Of a stretch of 64,000 nucleotides of DNA, positions 51,701 through 64,000 are shown one piece after another. A program made the translations under genes and the position numbers. The DNA comes from Chiridota heheva (Eukaryota > Echinodermata > Holothuroidea > Apodida > Chiridotidae). The stretch lies in contig JAIGNY010001587.1 of NCBI GenBank assembly GCA_020152595.1, positions 2,915,501 to 2,979,500 of the forward strand. Direction: 5' to 3'. Below the pieces are notes generated by a model. The model saw only the letters and a program-made list of their open reading frames with translations. It ran no database searches and was not told where the DNA came from. Numbering within the stretch: the first letter of the stretch is position 1; each line of letters opens with the position of its first letter.

Positions 51701-54700
51701 TACCGATGGTGATATCAACCTCCTAAGGTGTGTTGGTTAGTCTACAAATACCGATGGTGATATCAACCTCCTAAGGTGTGTTGGTTAGTCTACAAATACC
51801 GATGGTGATATTAACCTCTTGAGGTGTGTTGGTTAGTCTACAAATACCGATGGTGATATCAACCTCTTGAGGTGTGTTGGTTAGTCTGCAAATACCGATG
51901 GTGATATCAACCTCTTAAGGTGTGTTGGTTAGTCTACAAATACCGATGGTGATATCAACCTAAGGTGTGTTGGTTAGTCTACAAATACCGATGGTGATAT
52001 CAACCTCCTAAGGTGTGTTGGTTAGTCTACAAATACTGATGGTGATATCAACCTCCTAAGGTGTGTTGGTTAGTCTACAAATACCGATGGTTATATTAAC
52101 CTCCTAAGGTGTGTTGGTTAGTCTACAAATACCGATGGTGATATCAACCTCCTAAGGTGTGTTGGTTAGTCTACAAATACTGATGGTTATATCAACCTCT
52201 TGAGGTGTGTTGGTTAGTCTACAAATACCGATGGTTATATTAACCTCTTAAGGTGTGTTGGTTAGTCTACAAATACCGATGGTTATATTAACCTCTTAAG
52301 GTGTGTTGGTTAGTCTACAAATACCGATGGTGATATCAACCTCCTAAGGTGTGTTGGTTAGTCTGCAAATACCGATGGTGATATCAACCTCCTAAGGTGT
52401 GTTGGTTAGTCTACAAATACTGATGGTTATATCAACCTCTTGAGGTGTGTTGGTTAGTCTACAAATACCGATGGTTATATTAACCTCTTAAGGTGTGTTG
52501 GTTAGTCTGCAAATACCGATGGTGATATCAACCTCCTAAGGTGTGTTGGTTAGTCTACAAATACCGATGGTGATATCAACCTCCTAAGGTGTGTTGGTTA
52601 GTCTGCAAATACCGATGGTGATATCAACCTCTTAAGGTGTGTTGGTTAGTCTACAAATACCGATGGTGATATCAACCTCTTAAGGTGTGTTGGTTAGTCT
52701 ACAAATACTGATGGTGATATCAACCTCCTAAGGTGTGTTGGTTAGTCTACAAATACCGATGGTGATATTAACCTCTTAAGGTGTGTTGGTTAGTCTACAA
52801 ATACCGATGGTGATATCAACCTCCTAAGGTGTGTTGGTTAGTCTACAAATACCGATGGTGATATTAACCTCTTAAGGTGTGTTGGTTAGTCTACAAATAC
52901 TGATGGTGATATCAACCTCTTAAGGTGTGTTGGTTAGTCTACAAATACTGATGGTTATATCAACCTCTTGAGGTGTGTTGGTTAGTCTACAAATACCGAT
53001 GGTTATATTAACCTCTTAAGGTGTGTTGGTTAGTCTACAAATACCGATGGTGATATCAACCTCCTAAGGTGTGTTGGTTAGTCTACAAATACCGATGGTG
53101 ATATTAACCTCTTAAGGTGTGTTGGTTAGTCTACAAATACTGATGGTGATATCAACCTCTTAAGGTGTGTTGGTTAGTCTACAAATACTGATGGTTATAT
53201 CAACCTCTTGAGGTGTGTTGGTTAGTCTACAAATACCGATGGTGATATCAACCTCCTAAGGTGTGTTGGTTAGCCTACAAATACCGATGGTTATATTAAC
53301 CTCTTAAGGTGTGTTGGTTAGTCTACAAATACCGATGGTTATATTAACCTCTTAAGGTGTGTTGGTTAGTCTACAAATACCGATGGTGATATCAACCTCC
53401 TAAGGTGTGTTGGTTAGTCTACAAATACCGATGGTGATATTAACCTCTTAAGGTGTGTTGGTTAGTCTACAAATACCGATGGTGATATCAACCTCCTAAG
53501 GTGTGTTGGTTTGTCTACAAATACCGATGGTGATATCAACCTCCTAAGGTGTGTTGGTTAGTCTACAAATACTGATGGTTATATCAACCTCCTAAGGTGT
53601 GTTGGTTAGTCTACAAATACCGATGGTGATATCAACCTCCTAAGGTGTGTTGGTTAGTCTACAAATACTGATGGTTATATCAACCTCATAAGGTGTGTTG
53701 GTTAGTCTACAAATACCGATGGTTATATTAACCTCTTAAGGTGTGTTGGTTAGTCTACAAATACCGATGGTTATATTAACCTCTTAAGGTGTGTTGGTTA
53801 GTCTACAAATACCGATGGTGATATCAACCTCCTAAGGTGTGTTGGTTAGTCTGCAAATACCGATGGTTATATTAACCTCTTAAGGTGTGTTGGTTAGTCT
53901 ACAAATACCGATGGTGATATCAACCTCCTAAGGTGTGTTGGTTAGTCTACAAATACCGATGGTGATATCAACCTCTTAAGGTGTGTTGGTTAGTCTACAA
54001 ATACCGATGGTGATATCAACCTCCTAAGGTGTGTTGGTTAGTCTACAAATACCGATGGTGATATCAACCTCCTAAGGTGTGTTGGTTAGTCTACAAATAC
54101 CGATGGTGATATTAACCTCTTAAGGTGTGTTGGTTAGTCTACAAATACCGATGGTGATATCAACCTCTTGAGGTGTGTTGGTTAGTCTGCAAATACCGAT
54201 GGTGATATCAACCTCTTAAGGTGTGTTGGTTAGTCTACAAATACCGATGGTGATATCAACCTAAGGTGTGTTGGTTAGTCTACAAATACCGATGGTGATA
54301 TCAACCTCCTAAGGTGTGTTGGTTAGTCTACAAATACTGATGGTTATATCAACCTCCTAAGGTGTGTTGGTTAGTCTACAAATACCGATGGTTATATTAA
54401 CCTCCTAAGGTGTGTTGGTTAGTCTACAAATACCGATGGTGATATCAACCTCCTAAGGTGTGTTGGTTAGTCTACAAATACTGATGGTTATATCAACCTC
54501 TTGAGGTGTGTTGGTTAGTCTACAAATACCGATGGTTATATTAACCTCTTAAGGTGTGTTGGTTAGTCTACAAATACCGATGGTTATATTAACCTCTTAA
54601 GGTGTGTTGGTTAGTCTACAAATACCGATGGTGATATCAACCTCCTAAGGTGTGTTGGTTAGTCTACAAATACTGATGGTTATATCAACCTCTTGAGGTG

Positions 54701-57700
54701 TGTTGGTTAGTCTACAAATACCGATGGTTATATTAACCTCTTAAGGTGGTGTGTTGTTATATTAACCTCTTAAGGTGTGCTGGTTAGTCTGCAAATACCG
54801 ATGGTGATATCAACCTTCTAAGGTGTGTTGGTTAGTCTACAAATACCGATGGTGATATCAACCTCCTAAGGTGTGTTGGTTAGTCTACAAATACCGATGG
54901 TGATATCAACCTCTTGAGGTGTGTTGGTTAGTCTACAAATACCGATGGTGATATCAACCTCTAAGGTGTGTTGGTTAGTCTACAAATACCGATGGTGATA
55001 TTAACCTCTTAAGGTGTGTTGGTTAGTCTACAAATACTGATGGTGATATCAACCTCTTAAGGTGTGTTGGTTAGTCTACAAATACTGATGGTTATATCAA
55101 CCTCTTGAGGTGTGTTGGTTAGTGATGGTTATATCAACCTCTTAAGGTGTGTTGGTTAGTCTACAAATACCGATGGTTATATTAACCTCTAAGGTGTGTT
55201 GGTTAGTCTACAAATACCGATGGTGATATCAACCTCCTAAGGTGTGTTGGTTAGTCTACAAATACCGATGGTGATATTAACCTCTTAAGGTGTGTTGGTT
55301 AGTCTACAAATACCGATGGTGATATCAACCTCCTAAGGTGTGTTGGTTAGTCTACAAATACCGATGGTGATATCAACCTCTTAAGGTGTGTTGGTTAGTC
55401 TACAAATACCGATGGTGATATCAACCTCTTAAGGTGTGTTGGTTAGTCTACAAATACTGATGGTGATATCAACCTCTTAAGGTGTGTTGGTTAGTCTACA
55501 AATACCGATGGTGATATCAACCTCCTAAGGTGTGTTGGTTAGTCTACAAATACCGATGGTGATATCAACCTCTTAAGGTGTGTTGGTTAGTCTACAAATA
55601 CCGATGGTGATATCAACCTCTTAAGGTGTGTTGGTTAGTCTACAAATACTGATGGTGATATCAACCTCTTAAGGTGTGTTGGTTAGTCTACAAATACCGA
55701 TGGTGATATCAATAGGTGTGTTGGTTATACAAAACCGATGGTGATATCAACCTCCTAAGGTGTGTTGGTTAGTCTACAAATACCGATGGTGATATCAACC
55801 TCCTAAGGTGTGTTGGTTAGTCTACAAATACCGATGGTGATATCAACCTCCTAAGGTGTGTTGGTTAGTCTACAAATACTGATGGTGATATCAACCTCCT
55901 AAGGTGTGTTGGTTAGTCTACAAATACCGATGGTGATATCAACCTCCTAAGGTGTGTTGGTTAGTCTACAAATACCGATGGTGATATCAACCTCCTAAGG
56001 TGTGTTGGTTAGTCTACAAATACCGATGGTGATATCAACCTCTAAGGTGTGTTGGTTAGTCTACAAATACCGATGGTGATATCAACCTCTAAGGTGTGTT
56101 GGTTAGTCTACAAATACCGATGGTGATATCAACCTCTTGAGGTGTGTTGGTTAGTCTACAAATACCGATGGTGATATCAACCTCTTAAGGTGTGTTGGTT
56201 AGTCTACAAATACCGATGGTGATATCAACCTCTAAGGTGTGTTGGTTAGTCTACAAATACCGATGGTGATATCAACCTCCTAAGGTGTGTTGGTTAGTCT
56301 ACAAATACTGATGGTGATATCAACCTCCTAAGGTGTGTTGGTTAGTCTACAAATACCGATGGTTATATCAACCTCTTAAGGTGTGTTGGTTAGTCTACAA
56401 ATACCGATGGTGATATCAACCTCCTAAGGTGTGTTGGTTAGTCTACAAATACTGATGGTTATATCAACCTCTAAGGTGTGTTGGTTAGTCTACAAATACC
56501 GATGGTTATATTAACCTCTTAAGGTGTGTTGGTTAGTCTACAAATACCGATGGTTATATCAACCTCTAAGGTGTGTTGGTTAGTCTACAAATACCGATGG
56601 TGATATCAACCTCTTAAGGTGTGTTGGTTAGTCTACAAATACCGATGGTGATATCAACCTCCTAAGGTGTGTTGGTTAGTCTACAAATACTGATGGTGAT
56701 ATCAACCTCTTAAGGTGTGTTGGTTAGTCTACAAATACTGATGGTTATATTAACCTCTTAAGGTGTGTTGGTTAGTCTGCAAATACCGATGGTTATATTA
56801 ACCTCTTAAGGTGTGTTGGTTAGTCTACAAATACCGATGGTGATATCAACCTCTAAGGTGTGTTGGTTAGTCTGCAAATACCGATGGTGATATCAACCTC
56901 TTAAGGTGTGTTGGTTAGTCTACAAATACCGATGGTGATATCAACCTCTTAAGGTGTGTTGGTTAGTCTACAAATACTGATGTGATATCAATATCAACCT
57001 CTAAGGTGTGTTGGTTAGTCTACAAATACCGATGGTGATATTAACCTCTTAAGGTGTGTTGGTTAGTCTACAAATACCGATGGTGATATCAACCTCCTAA
57101 GGTGTGTTGGTTAGTCTACAAATACCCGATGGTTATATTAACCTCTTAAGGTGTGTTGGTTAGTCTACAAATACTGATGGTGATATCAACCTCTTAAGGT
57201 GTGTTGGTTAGTCTACAAATACTGATGGTTATATCAACCTCTTGAGGTGTGTTGGTTAGTCTACAAATACCGATGGTTATATTAACCTCTTAAGGTGTGT
57301 TGGTTAGTCTACAAATACCGATGGTGATATCAACCTCTAAGGTGTGTTGGTTAGTCTACAAATACCGATGGTGATATTAACCTCTTAAGGTGTGTTGGTT
57401 AGTCTACAAATACTGATGGTGATATCAACCTCTTAAGGTGTGTTGGTTAGTCTACAAATACTGATGGTTATATCAACCTCTTGAGGTGTGTTGGTTAGTC
57501 TACAAATACCGATGGTGATATCAACCTCTAAGGTGTGTTGGTTAGTCTACAAATACCGATGGTTATATTAACCTCTTAAGGTGTGTTGGTTAGTCTACAA
57601 ATACCGATGGTTATATTAACCTCTTAAGGTGTGTTGGTTAGTCTACAAATACCGATGGTGATATCAACCTCTAAGGTGTGTTGGTTAGTCTACAAATACC

Positions 57701-60700
57701 GATGGTGATATTAACCTCTTAAGGTGTGTTGGTTAGTCTACAAATACCGATGGTGATATCAACCTCTTAAGGTGTGTTGGTTAGTCTACAAATACCGATG
57801 GTGATATCAACCTCTAAGGTGTGTTGGTTAGTCTACAAATACTGATGGTAATATCAACCTCCTAAGGTGTGTTGGTTAGTCTACAAATACCGATGGTGAT
57901 ATCAACCTCCTAAGGTGTGTTGGTTAGTCTACAAATACCGATGGTGATATCAACCTCTAAGGTGTGTTGGTTAGTCTACAAATACCGATGGTTATATTAA
58001 CCTCTTAAGGTGTGTTGGTTAGTCTACAAATACCGATGGTGATATCAACCTCTTAAGGTGTGTTGGTTAGTCTACAAATACCGATGGTGATATCAACCTC
58101 TTAAGGTGTGTTGGTTAGTCTGCAAATACCGATGGTTATATTAACCTCTCAAGGTGTGTTGGTTAGTCTACAAATACCGATGGTGATATCAACCTCCTAA
58201 GGTGTGTTGGTTAGTCTACAAATACCGATGGTGATATCAACCTCCTAAGGTGTGTTGGTTAGTCTACAAATACCGATGGTGATATCAACCTCCTAAGGTG
58301 TGTTGGTTAGTCTACAAATACCGATGGTATCAATATCAACCTCTTAAGGTGTGTTGGTTAGTCTACAAATACCGATGGTGATATCAACCTCTTAAGGTGT
58401 GTTGGTTAGTCTACAAATACCGATGGTGATATCAACCTCTTGAGGTGTGTTGGTTAGTCTACAAATACCGATGGTGATATCAACCTCTTAAGGTGTGTTG
58501 GTTAGTCTACAAATACCGATGGTGATATCAACCTCTAAGGTGTGTTGGTTAGTCTACAAATACCGATGGTGATATCAACCTCTAAGGTGTGTTGGTTAGT
58601 CTACAAATACCGATGGTTATATCAACCTCCTAAGGTGTGTTGGTTAGTCTACAAATACCGATGGTGATATCAACCTCCTAAGGTGTGTTGGTTAGTCTAC
58701 AAATACCGATGGTGATATCAACCTCCTAAGGTGTGTTGGTTAGTCTACAAATACCGATGGTGATATCAACCTCTTAAGGTGTGTTGGTTAGTCTACAAAT
58801 ACCGATGGTTATATCAACCTCTTAAGGTGTGTTGGTTAGTCTACAAATACCGATGGTTATATCAACCTCTTAAGGTGTGTTGGTTAGTCTACAAATACCG
58901 ATGGTGATATCAACCTCCTAAGGTGTGTTGGTTAGTCTACAAATACTGATGGTTATATCAACCTCTTGAGGTGTGTTGGTTAGTCTACAAATACCGATGG
59001 TTATATTAACCTCTTAAGGTGTGTTGGTTAGTCTACAAATACCGATGGTGATATCAACCTCCTAAGGTGTGTTGGTTAGTCTACAAATACCGATGGTGAT
59101 ATCAACCTCCTAAGGTGTGTTGGTTAGTCTGCAAATACCGATGGTGATATCAACCTCTTAAGGTGTGTTGGTTAGTCTACAAATACCGATGGTGATATCA
59201 ACCTCCTAAGGTGTGTTGGTTAGTCTACAAATACCGATGGTGATATTAACCTCTTAAGGTGTGTTGGTTAGTCTACAAATACTGATGGTGATATCAACCT
59301 CTTAAGGTGTGTTGGTTAGTCTACAAATACTGATGGTGATATCAACCTCTTAAGGTGTGTTGGTTAGTCTACAAATACCGATGGTGATATCAACCTCTAA
59401 GGTGTGTTGGTTAGTCTACAAATACCGATGGTTATATTAACCTCTTAAGGTGTGTTGGTTAGTCTACAAATACCGATGGTGATATTAACCTCTTAAGGTG
59501 TGTTGGTTAGTCTACAAATACCGATGGTGATATCAACCTCCTAAGGTGTGTTGGTTAGTCTACAAATACCGATGGTGATATTAACCTCTAAGGTGTGTTG
59601 GTTAGTCTACAAATACTGATGGTGATATCAACCTCTAAGGTGTGTTGGTTAGTCTACAAATACCGATGGTGATATCAACCCTTAAGGTGTGTTGGTTAGT
59701 CTACAAATACCGATGGTGATATCAACCTCTTAAGGTGTGTTGGTTAGTCTACAAATACCGATGGTGATATCAACCTCCTAAGGTGTGTTGGTTAGTCTAC
59801 AAATACCGATGGTGATATCAACCTCCTAAGGTGTGTTGGTTAGTCTACAAATACCGATGGTGATATCAACCTCTAAGGTGTGTTGGTTAGTCTACAAATA
59901 CCGATGGTGATATCAACCTCTTAAGGTGTGTTGGTTAGTCTACAAATACCGATGGTGATATCAACCTCTTAAGGTGTGTTGGTTAGTCTACAAATACTGA
60001 TGGTGATATCAACCTCTTAAGGTGTGTTGGTTAGTCTACAAATACCGATGGTTATATTAACCTCTTAAGGTGTGTTGGTTAGTCTACAAATACCGATGGT
60101 GATATTAACCTCCTAAGGTGTGTTGGTTAGTCTACAAATACCGATGGTGATATCAACCTCTTAAGGTGTGTTGGTTAGTCTACAAATACCGATGGTGATA
60201 TCAACCTCCCTAAGGTGTGTTGGGTCTACAAATACCGATGGTGATATCAACCTCTTAAGGTGTGTTGGTTAGTCTACAAATACTGATGGTGATATCAACC
60301 TCTTAAGGTGTGTTGGTTAGTCTACAAATACTGATGGTGATATCAACCTCTAAGGTGTTGGTTAGTCTACAAATACCGATGGTGATATCAACCTCTTAAG
60401 GTGTGTTGGTTAGTCTACAAATACCGATGGTTATATTAACCTCTTAAGGTGTGTTGGTTAGTCTACAAATACCGATGGTTATATCAACCTCCTAAGGTGT
60501 GTTGGGTCTACAAATACCGATGGTGATATCAACCTCTTAAGGTGTGTTGGTTAGTCTACAAATACCGATGGTGATATCAACCTCTCTAAGGTGTGTTGTG
60601 TTGGTTAGTCTACAAATACCGATGGTGATATCAACCTCTTGAGGTGTGTTGGTTAGTCTACAAATACCGATGGTGATATCAACCTTCTAAGGTGTGGTGT

Positions 60701-63700
60701 GTTGGTTAGTCTACAAATACCGATGGTGATATCAACCTCCTAAGGTGTGTTGGTTAGTCTACAAATACCGATGGTGATATCAACCTTCTAAGGTGTGGTG
60801 TGTTGGTTAGTCTACAAATACTGATGGTTATATCAACCTCTTGAGGTGTGTTGGTTAGTCTACAAATACCGATGGTGATATCAACCTTCTAAGGTGTGGT
60901 GTGTTGGTTAGTCTACAAATACCGATGGTGATATCAACCTCTTAAGGTGTGTTGGTTAGTCTACAAATACCGATGGTTATATCAACCTCCTAAGGTGTGT
61001 TGGTTAGTCTACAAATACCGATGGTATATCAACCTCCTAAGGTGTGTTGGTTAGTCTACAAATACCGATGGTGATATCAACCTTCTAAGGTGTGTTGGTT
61101 AGTCTACAAATACCGATGGTGATATCAACCTCCTAAGGTGTGTTGGTTAGTCTACAAATACCGATGGTGATATCAACCTCTTGAGGTGTGTTGGTTAGTC
61201 TACAAATACTGATGGTAATATCAACCTTTAAGGTGTGTTGGTTAGTCTACAAATACCGATGGTTATATTAACCTCTCAAGGTGTGTTGGTTAGTCTACAA
61301 ATACCGATGGTGATATCAACCTCTTAAGGTGTGTTGGTTAGTCTACAAATACTGATGGTGATATCAACCTCTAAGGTGTGTGTTGGTTAGTCTGCAAATA
61401 CCGATGGTTATATTAACCTCTTAAGGTGTGTTGGTTAGTCTACAAATACTGATGGTGATATCAACCTCCTATGGTGTGTTGGTTAGTCTACAAATACTGA
61501 TGGTAATATCAACCTCCTAAAGTGTGGTGTGTTGGTTAGTCTGCAAATACCGATGGTTATATTAACCTCTTAAGGTGTGTTGGTTAGTCTACAAATACTG
61601 ATGGTTATATCAACCTCCTAAGGTGTGTTGGTTAGTCTACAAATACCGATGGTGATATCAACCTTCTAAGGTGTGGTGTGTTGGTTAGTCTACAAATACC
61701 GATGGTTATATTAACCTCCTAAGGTGTGTTGGTTAGTCTACAAATACCGATGGTGATATCAACCTTCTAAGGTGTGTTGGTTAGTCTACAAATACCGATG
61801 GTGATATCAACCTCTTGAGGTGTGTTGGTTAGTCTACAAATACTGATGGTAATATCAACCTTTTAAGGTGTGTTGGTTAGTCTACAAATACCGATGGTTA
61901 TATTAACCTCTCAAGGTGTGTTGGTTAGTCTACAAATACCGATGGTGATATCTACCTCCTAAGGTGTGTTGGTTAGTCTACAAATACTGATGGTAATATC
62001 AACCTCCTAAAGTGTGGTGTGTTGGTTAGTCTGCAAATACCGATGGTTATATTAACCTCTTAAGGTGTGTTGGTTAGTCTACAAATACTGATGGTGATAT
62101 CAACCTCCTAGGTGTGTGTGTTGGTTAGTCTACAAATACTGATGGTAATATCAACCTCCTGGTAAGGTGTGTTGGTTAGTCTGCAAATACCGATGGTTAT
62201 ATTAACCTCTTAAGGTGTGTTGGTTAGTCTACAAATACTGATGGTGATATCAACCTCCTAAGGTGTGTTGGTTAGTCTACAAATACCGATGGTGATATCA
62301 ACCTCTTGAGGTGTGTTGGTTAGTCTACAAATACTGATGGTAATATCAACCTCCTAAGGTGTGTTGGTTAGTCTACAAATACTGATGGTAATATCAACCT
62401 CCTAAAGTGTGGTGTGTTGGTTAGTCTGCAAATACCGATGGTTATATTAACCTCCTAAGGTGTGTTGGTTAGTCTACAAATACTGATGGTGATATCAACC
62501 TCCTAAGGTGTGTTGGTTAGTCTACAAATACTGATGGTAATATCAACCTCCTAAAGTGTGGTGTGTTGGTTAGTCTGCAAATACCGATGGTTATATTAAC
62601 CTCCTAAGGTGTGTTGGTTAGTCTACAAATACTGATGGTAATATCAACCTTTTAAGGTGTGTTGGTTAGTCTACAAATACCGATGGTTATATTAACCTCT
62701 TAAGGTGTGTTGGTTAGTCTACAAATACCGATGGTGATATCAACCTCCTAAGGTGTGGTGTGTTGGTTAGTCTACAAATACCGATGGTGATATCAACCTC
62801 TTGAGGTGTGTTGGTTAGTCTACAAATACCGATGGTTATATTAACCTCTTAAGGTGTGTTGGTTAGTCTACAAATACCGATGGTGATATCAACCTCCTAA
62901 GGTGTGTTGGTTAGTCTACAAATATCGATGGTGATATCAACCTCCTAAGGTGTGTTGGTTAGTCTACAAATACCGATGGTTATATTAACCTCTTAAGGTG
63001 TGTTGGTTAGTCTACAAATACCGATGGTTATATTAACCTCTTAAGGTGTGTTGGTTAGTCTACAAATACCGATGGTGATATCAACCTCCTAAGGTGTGTT
63101 GGTTAGTCTACAAATACTAATGGTAATATCAACCTTTTAAGGTGTGTTGGTTAGTCTACAAATACCGATGGTGATATCAACCTCCTAAGGTGTGTTGGTT
63201 AGTCTACAAATACCGATGGTGATATCAACCTCCTAAGGTGTGTTGGTTAGTCTACAAATACCGATGGTGATATCAACCTCCTAAGGTGTGTTGGTTAGTC
63301 TGCAAATACCGATGGTTATATTAACCTCTCAAGGTGTGTTGGTTAGTCTACAAATACTAATAATGATATCGACCTCCTAAGGTGTGTTGGTTAGTCTACA
63401 AATACCGATGGTGATATCAACCTCCTAAGGTGTGTTGGTTAGTCTACAAATACCGATGGTGATATCAACCTCTAAGGTGTGTTGGTTAGTCTACAAATAC
63501 CGATGGTGATATCAACCTCCTAAGGTGTGTTGGTTAGTCTACAAATACCGATGGTGATATCAACCTCCTAAGGTGTGTTGGTTAGTCTGCAAATACCGAT
63601 GGTGATATCAACTTCCTAAGGTGTGTTGGTTAGTCTACAAATACCGATGGTTATATTAACCTCTTAAGGTGTGTTGGTTAGTCTACAAATACCGATGGTG

Positions 63701-64000
63701 ATATCAACCTCCTAAAGTGTGGTGTGTTGGTTAGTCTGCAAATACCGATGGCAATATCAACCTCTTAAGGTGTGTTGGTTAGTCTACAAATACCGATGGT
63801 GATATCAACCTCCTAAGGTGTGTTGGTTAGTCTACAAATACCGATGGTGATATCAACCTCCTAAGGTGTGTTGGTTAGTCTGCAAATACCGATGGTGATA
63901 TCAACTTCCTAAGGTGTGTTGGTTAGTCTGCAAATACCGATGGTGATATCAACCTCTTAAGGTGTGTTGGTTAGTCTACAAATACCGATGGTGATATCAA
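48724..64000 (+). repeat. Giant minisatellite, 48-bp unit, at least ~318 copies, continues past window
   Basis: The unit contains ACCGATGGTGATATCAACCT, then CCTAAGGTGTGTTGGTTAGT and CTACAAAT. The array starts about 30 bp after the exon 19 donor and fills the window to its end. Recurrent variants are ACTGATGG, GGTTATATTAACC, CTCTTAAGG, CTCTTGAGG, TCTGCAAAT, deletion forms AACCTAAGG, and a 5-base-longer form GTGTGGTGTGTTGG that is common from about 60690 to 63720. Stops occur in all frames, so it is not coding. Variant order repeats in multi-unit blocks (see findings). Confidence 0.98.

Noticed and set aside
48724..64000. CRISPR-like appearance of a regular array
   Set aside because: The unit repeats head to tail with no unique spacers, in a eukaryotic intron. 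It is a minisatellite.

Overview
The window is nuclear DNA from an animal, probably a marine invertebrate. The evidence is long AT-rich introns with GT/AG junctions, a metazoan-style HEAT-repeat gene, a DIRS-type tyrosine-recombinase retrotransposon, a tRNA-derived SINE, hAT-like and other inverted-repeat miniature elements, and many long minisatellites. An echinoderm, hemichordate or cephalochordate would fit, but the sequence alone does not decide the phylum.

The one host gene I can support is the middle to C-terminal part of ECPAS (ECM29), the HEAT-repeat proteasome adaptor and scaffold. Nineteen consecutive plus-strand coding exons run from 11056 to 48693 (2461 coding bases, about 820 residues). 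Every junction keeps the reading frame and no start or stop codon is present. The gene enters from the left, where earlier exons lie outside the window or were not recognised, and continues to the right past a giant repeat array. The preserved frame argues for an active gene.

Layout: 1-880 is a roughly 500-bp tandem repeat carrying nuclear-receptor-like DR1 sites. 2553-10524 is a nearly full-length but frameshifted DIRS-like element with inverted terminal repeats, an internal complementary region, and gag, reverse transcriptase, RNase H and tyrosine recombinase remnants. 11056-48693 holds the ECPAS exons. Its introns contain at least four copies of a TTAA-bounded element family, two SINE copies, several hAT-like elements (one with a perfect 8-bp target duplication), and minisatellites with units of 24, 35, 30, 46, 61, 37, about 29 and about 155 bp. 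48724 to the window end is a 48-bp-unit minisatellite of at least 15.2 kb that lies in the intron after the last visible exon.

Two exons have damaged tandem duplicates beside them: a decayed partial copy of exon 2, and a near-identical copy of exon 3 that keeps its acceptor but has lost its donor. The most notable themes are the amount of tandem repeat inside one housekeeping gene, minisatellites nested inside inverted-repeat elements, and insertions or foldbacks sitting within tens of bases of splice acceptors. All coordinates were counted by hand from the sequence; no alignment or database search was run.
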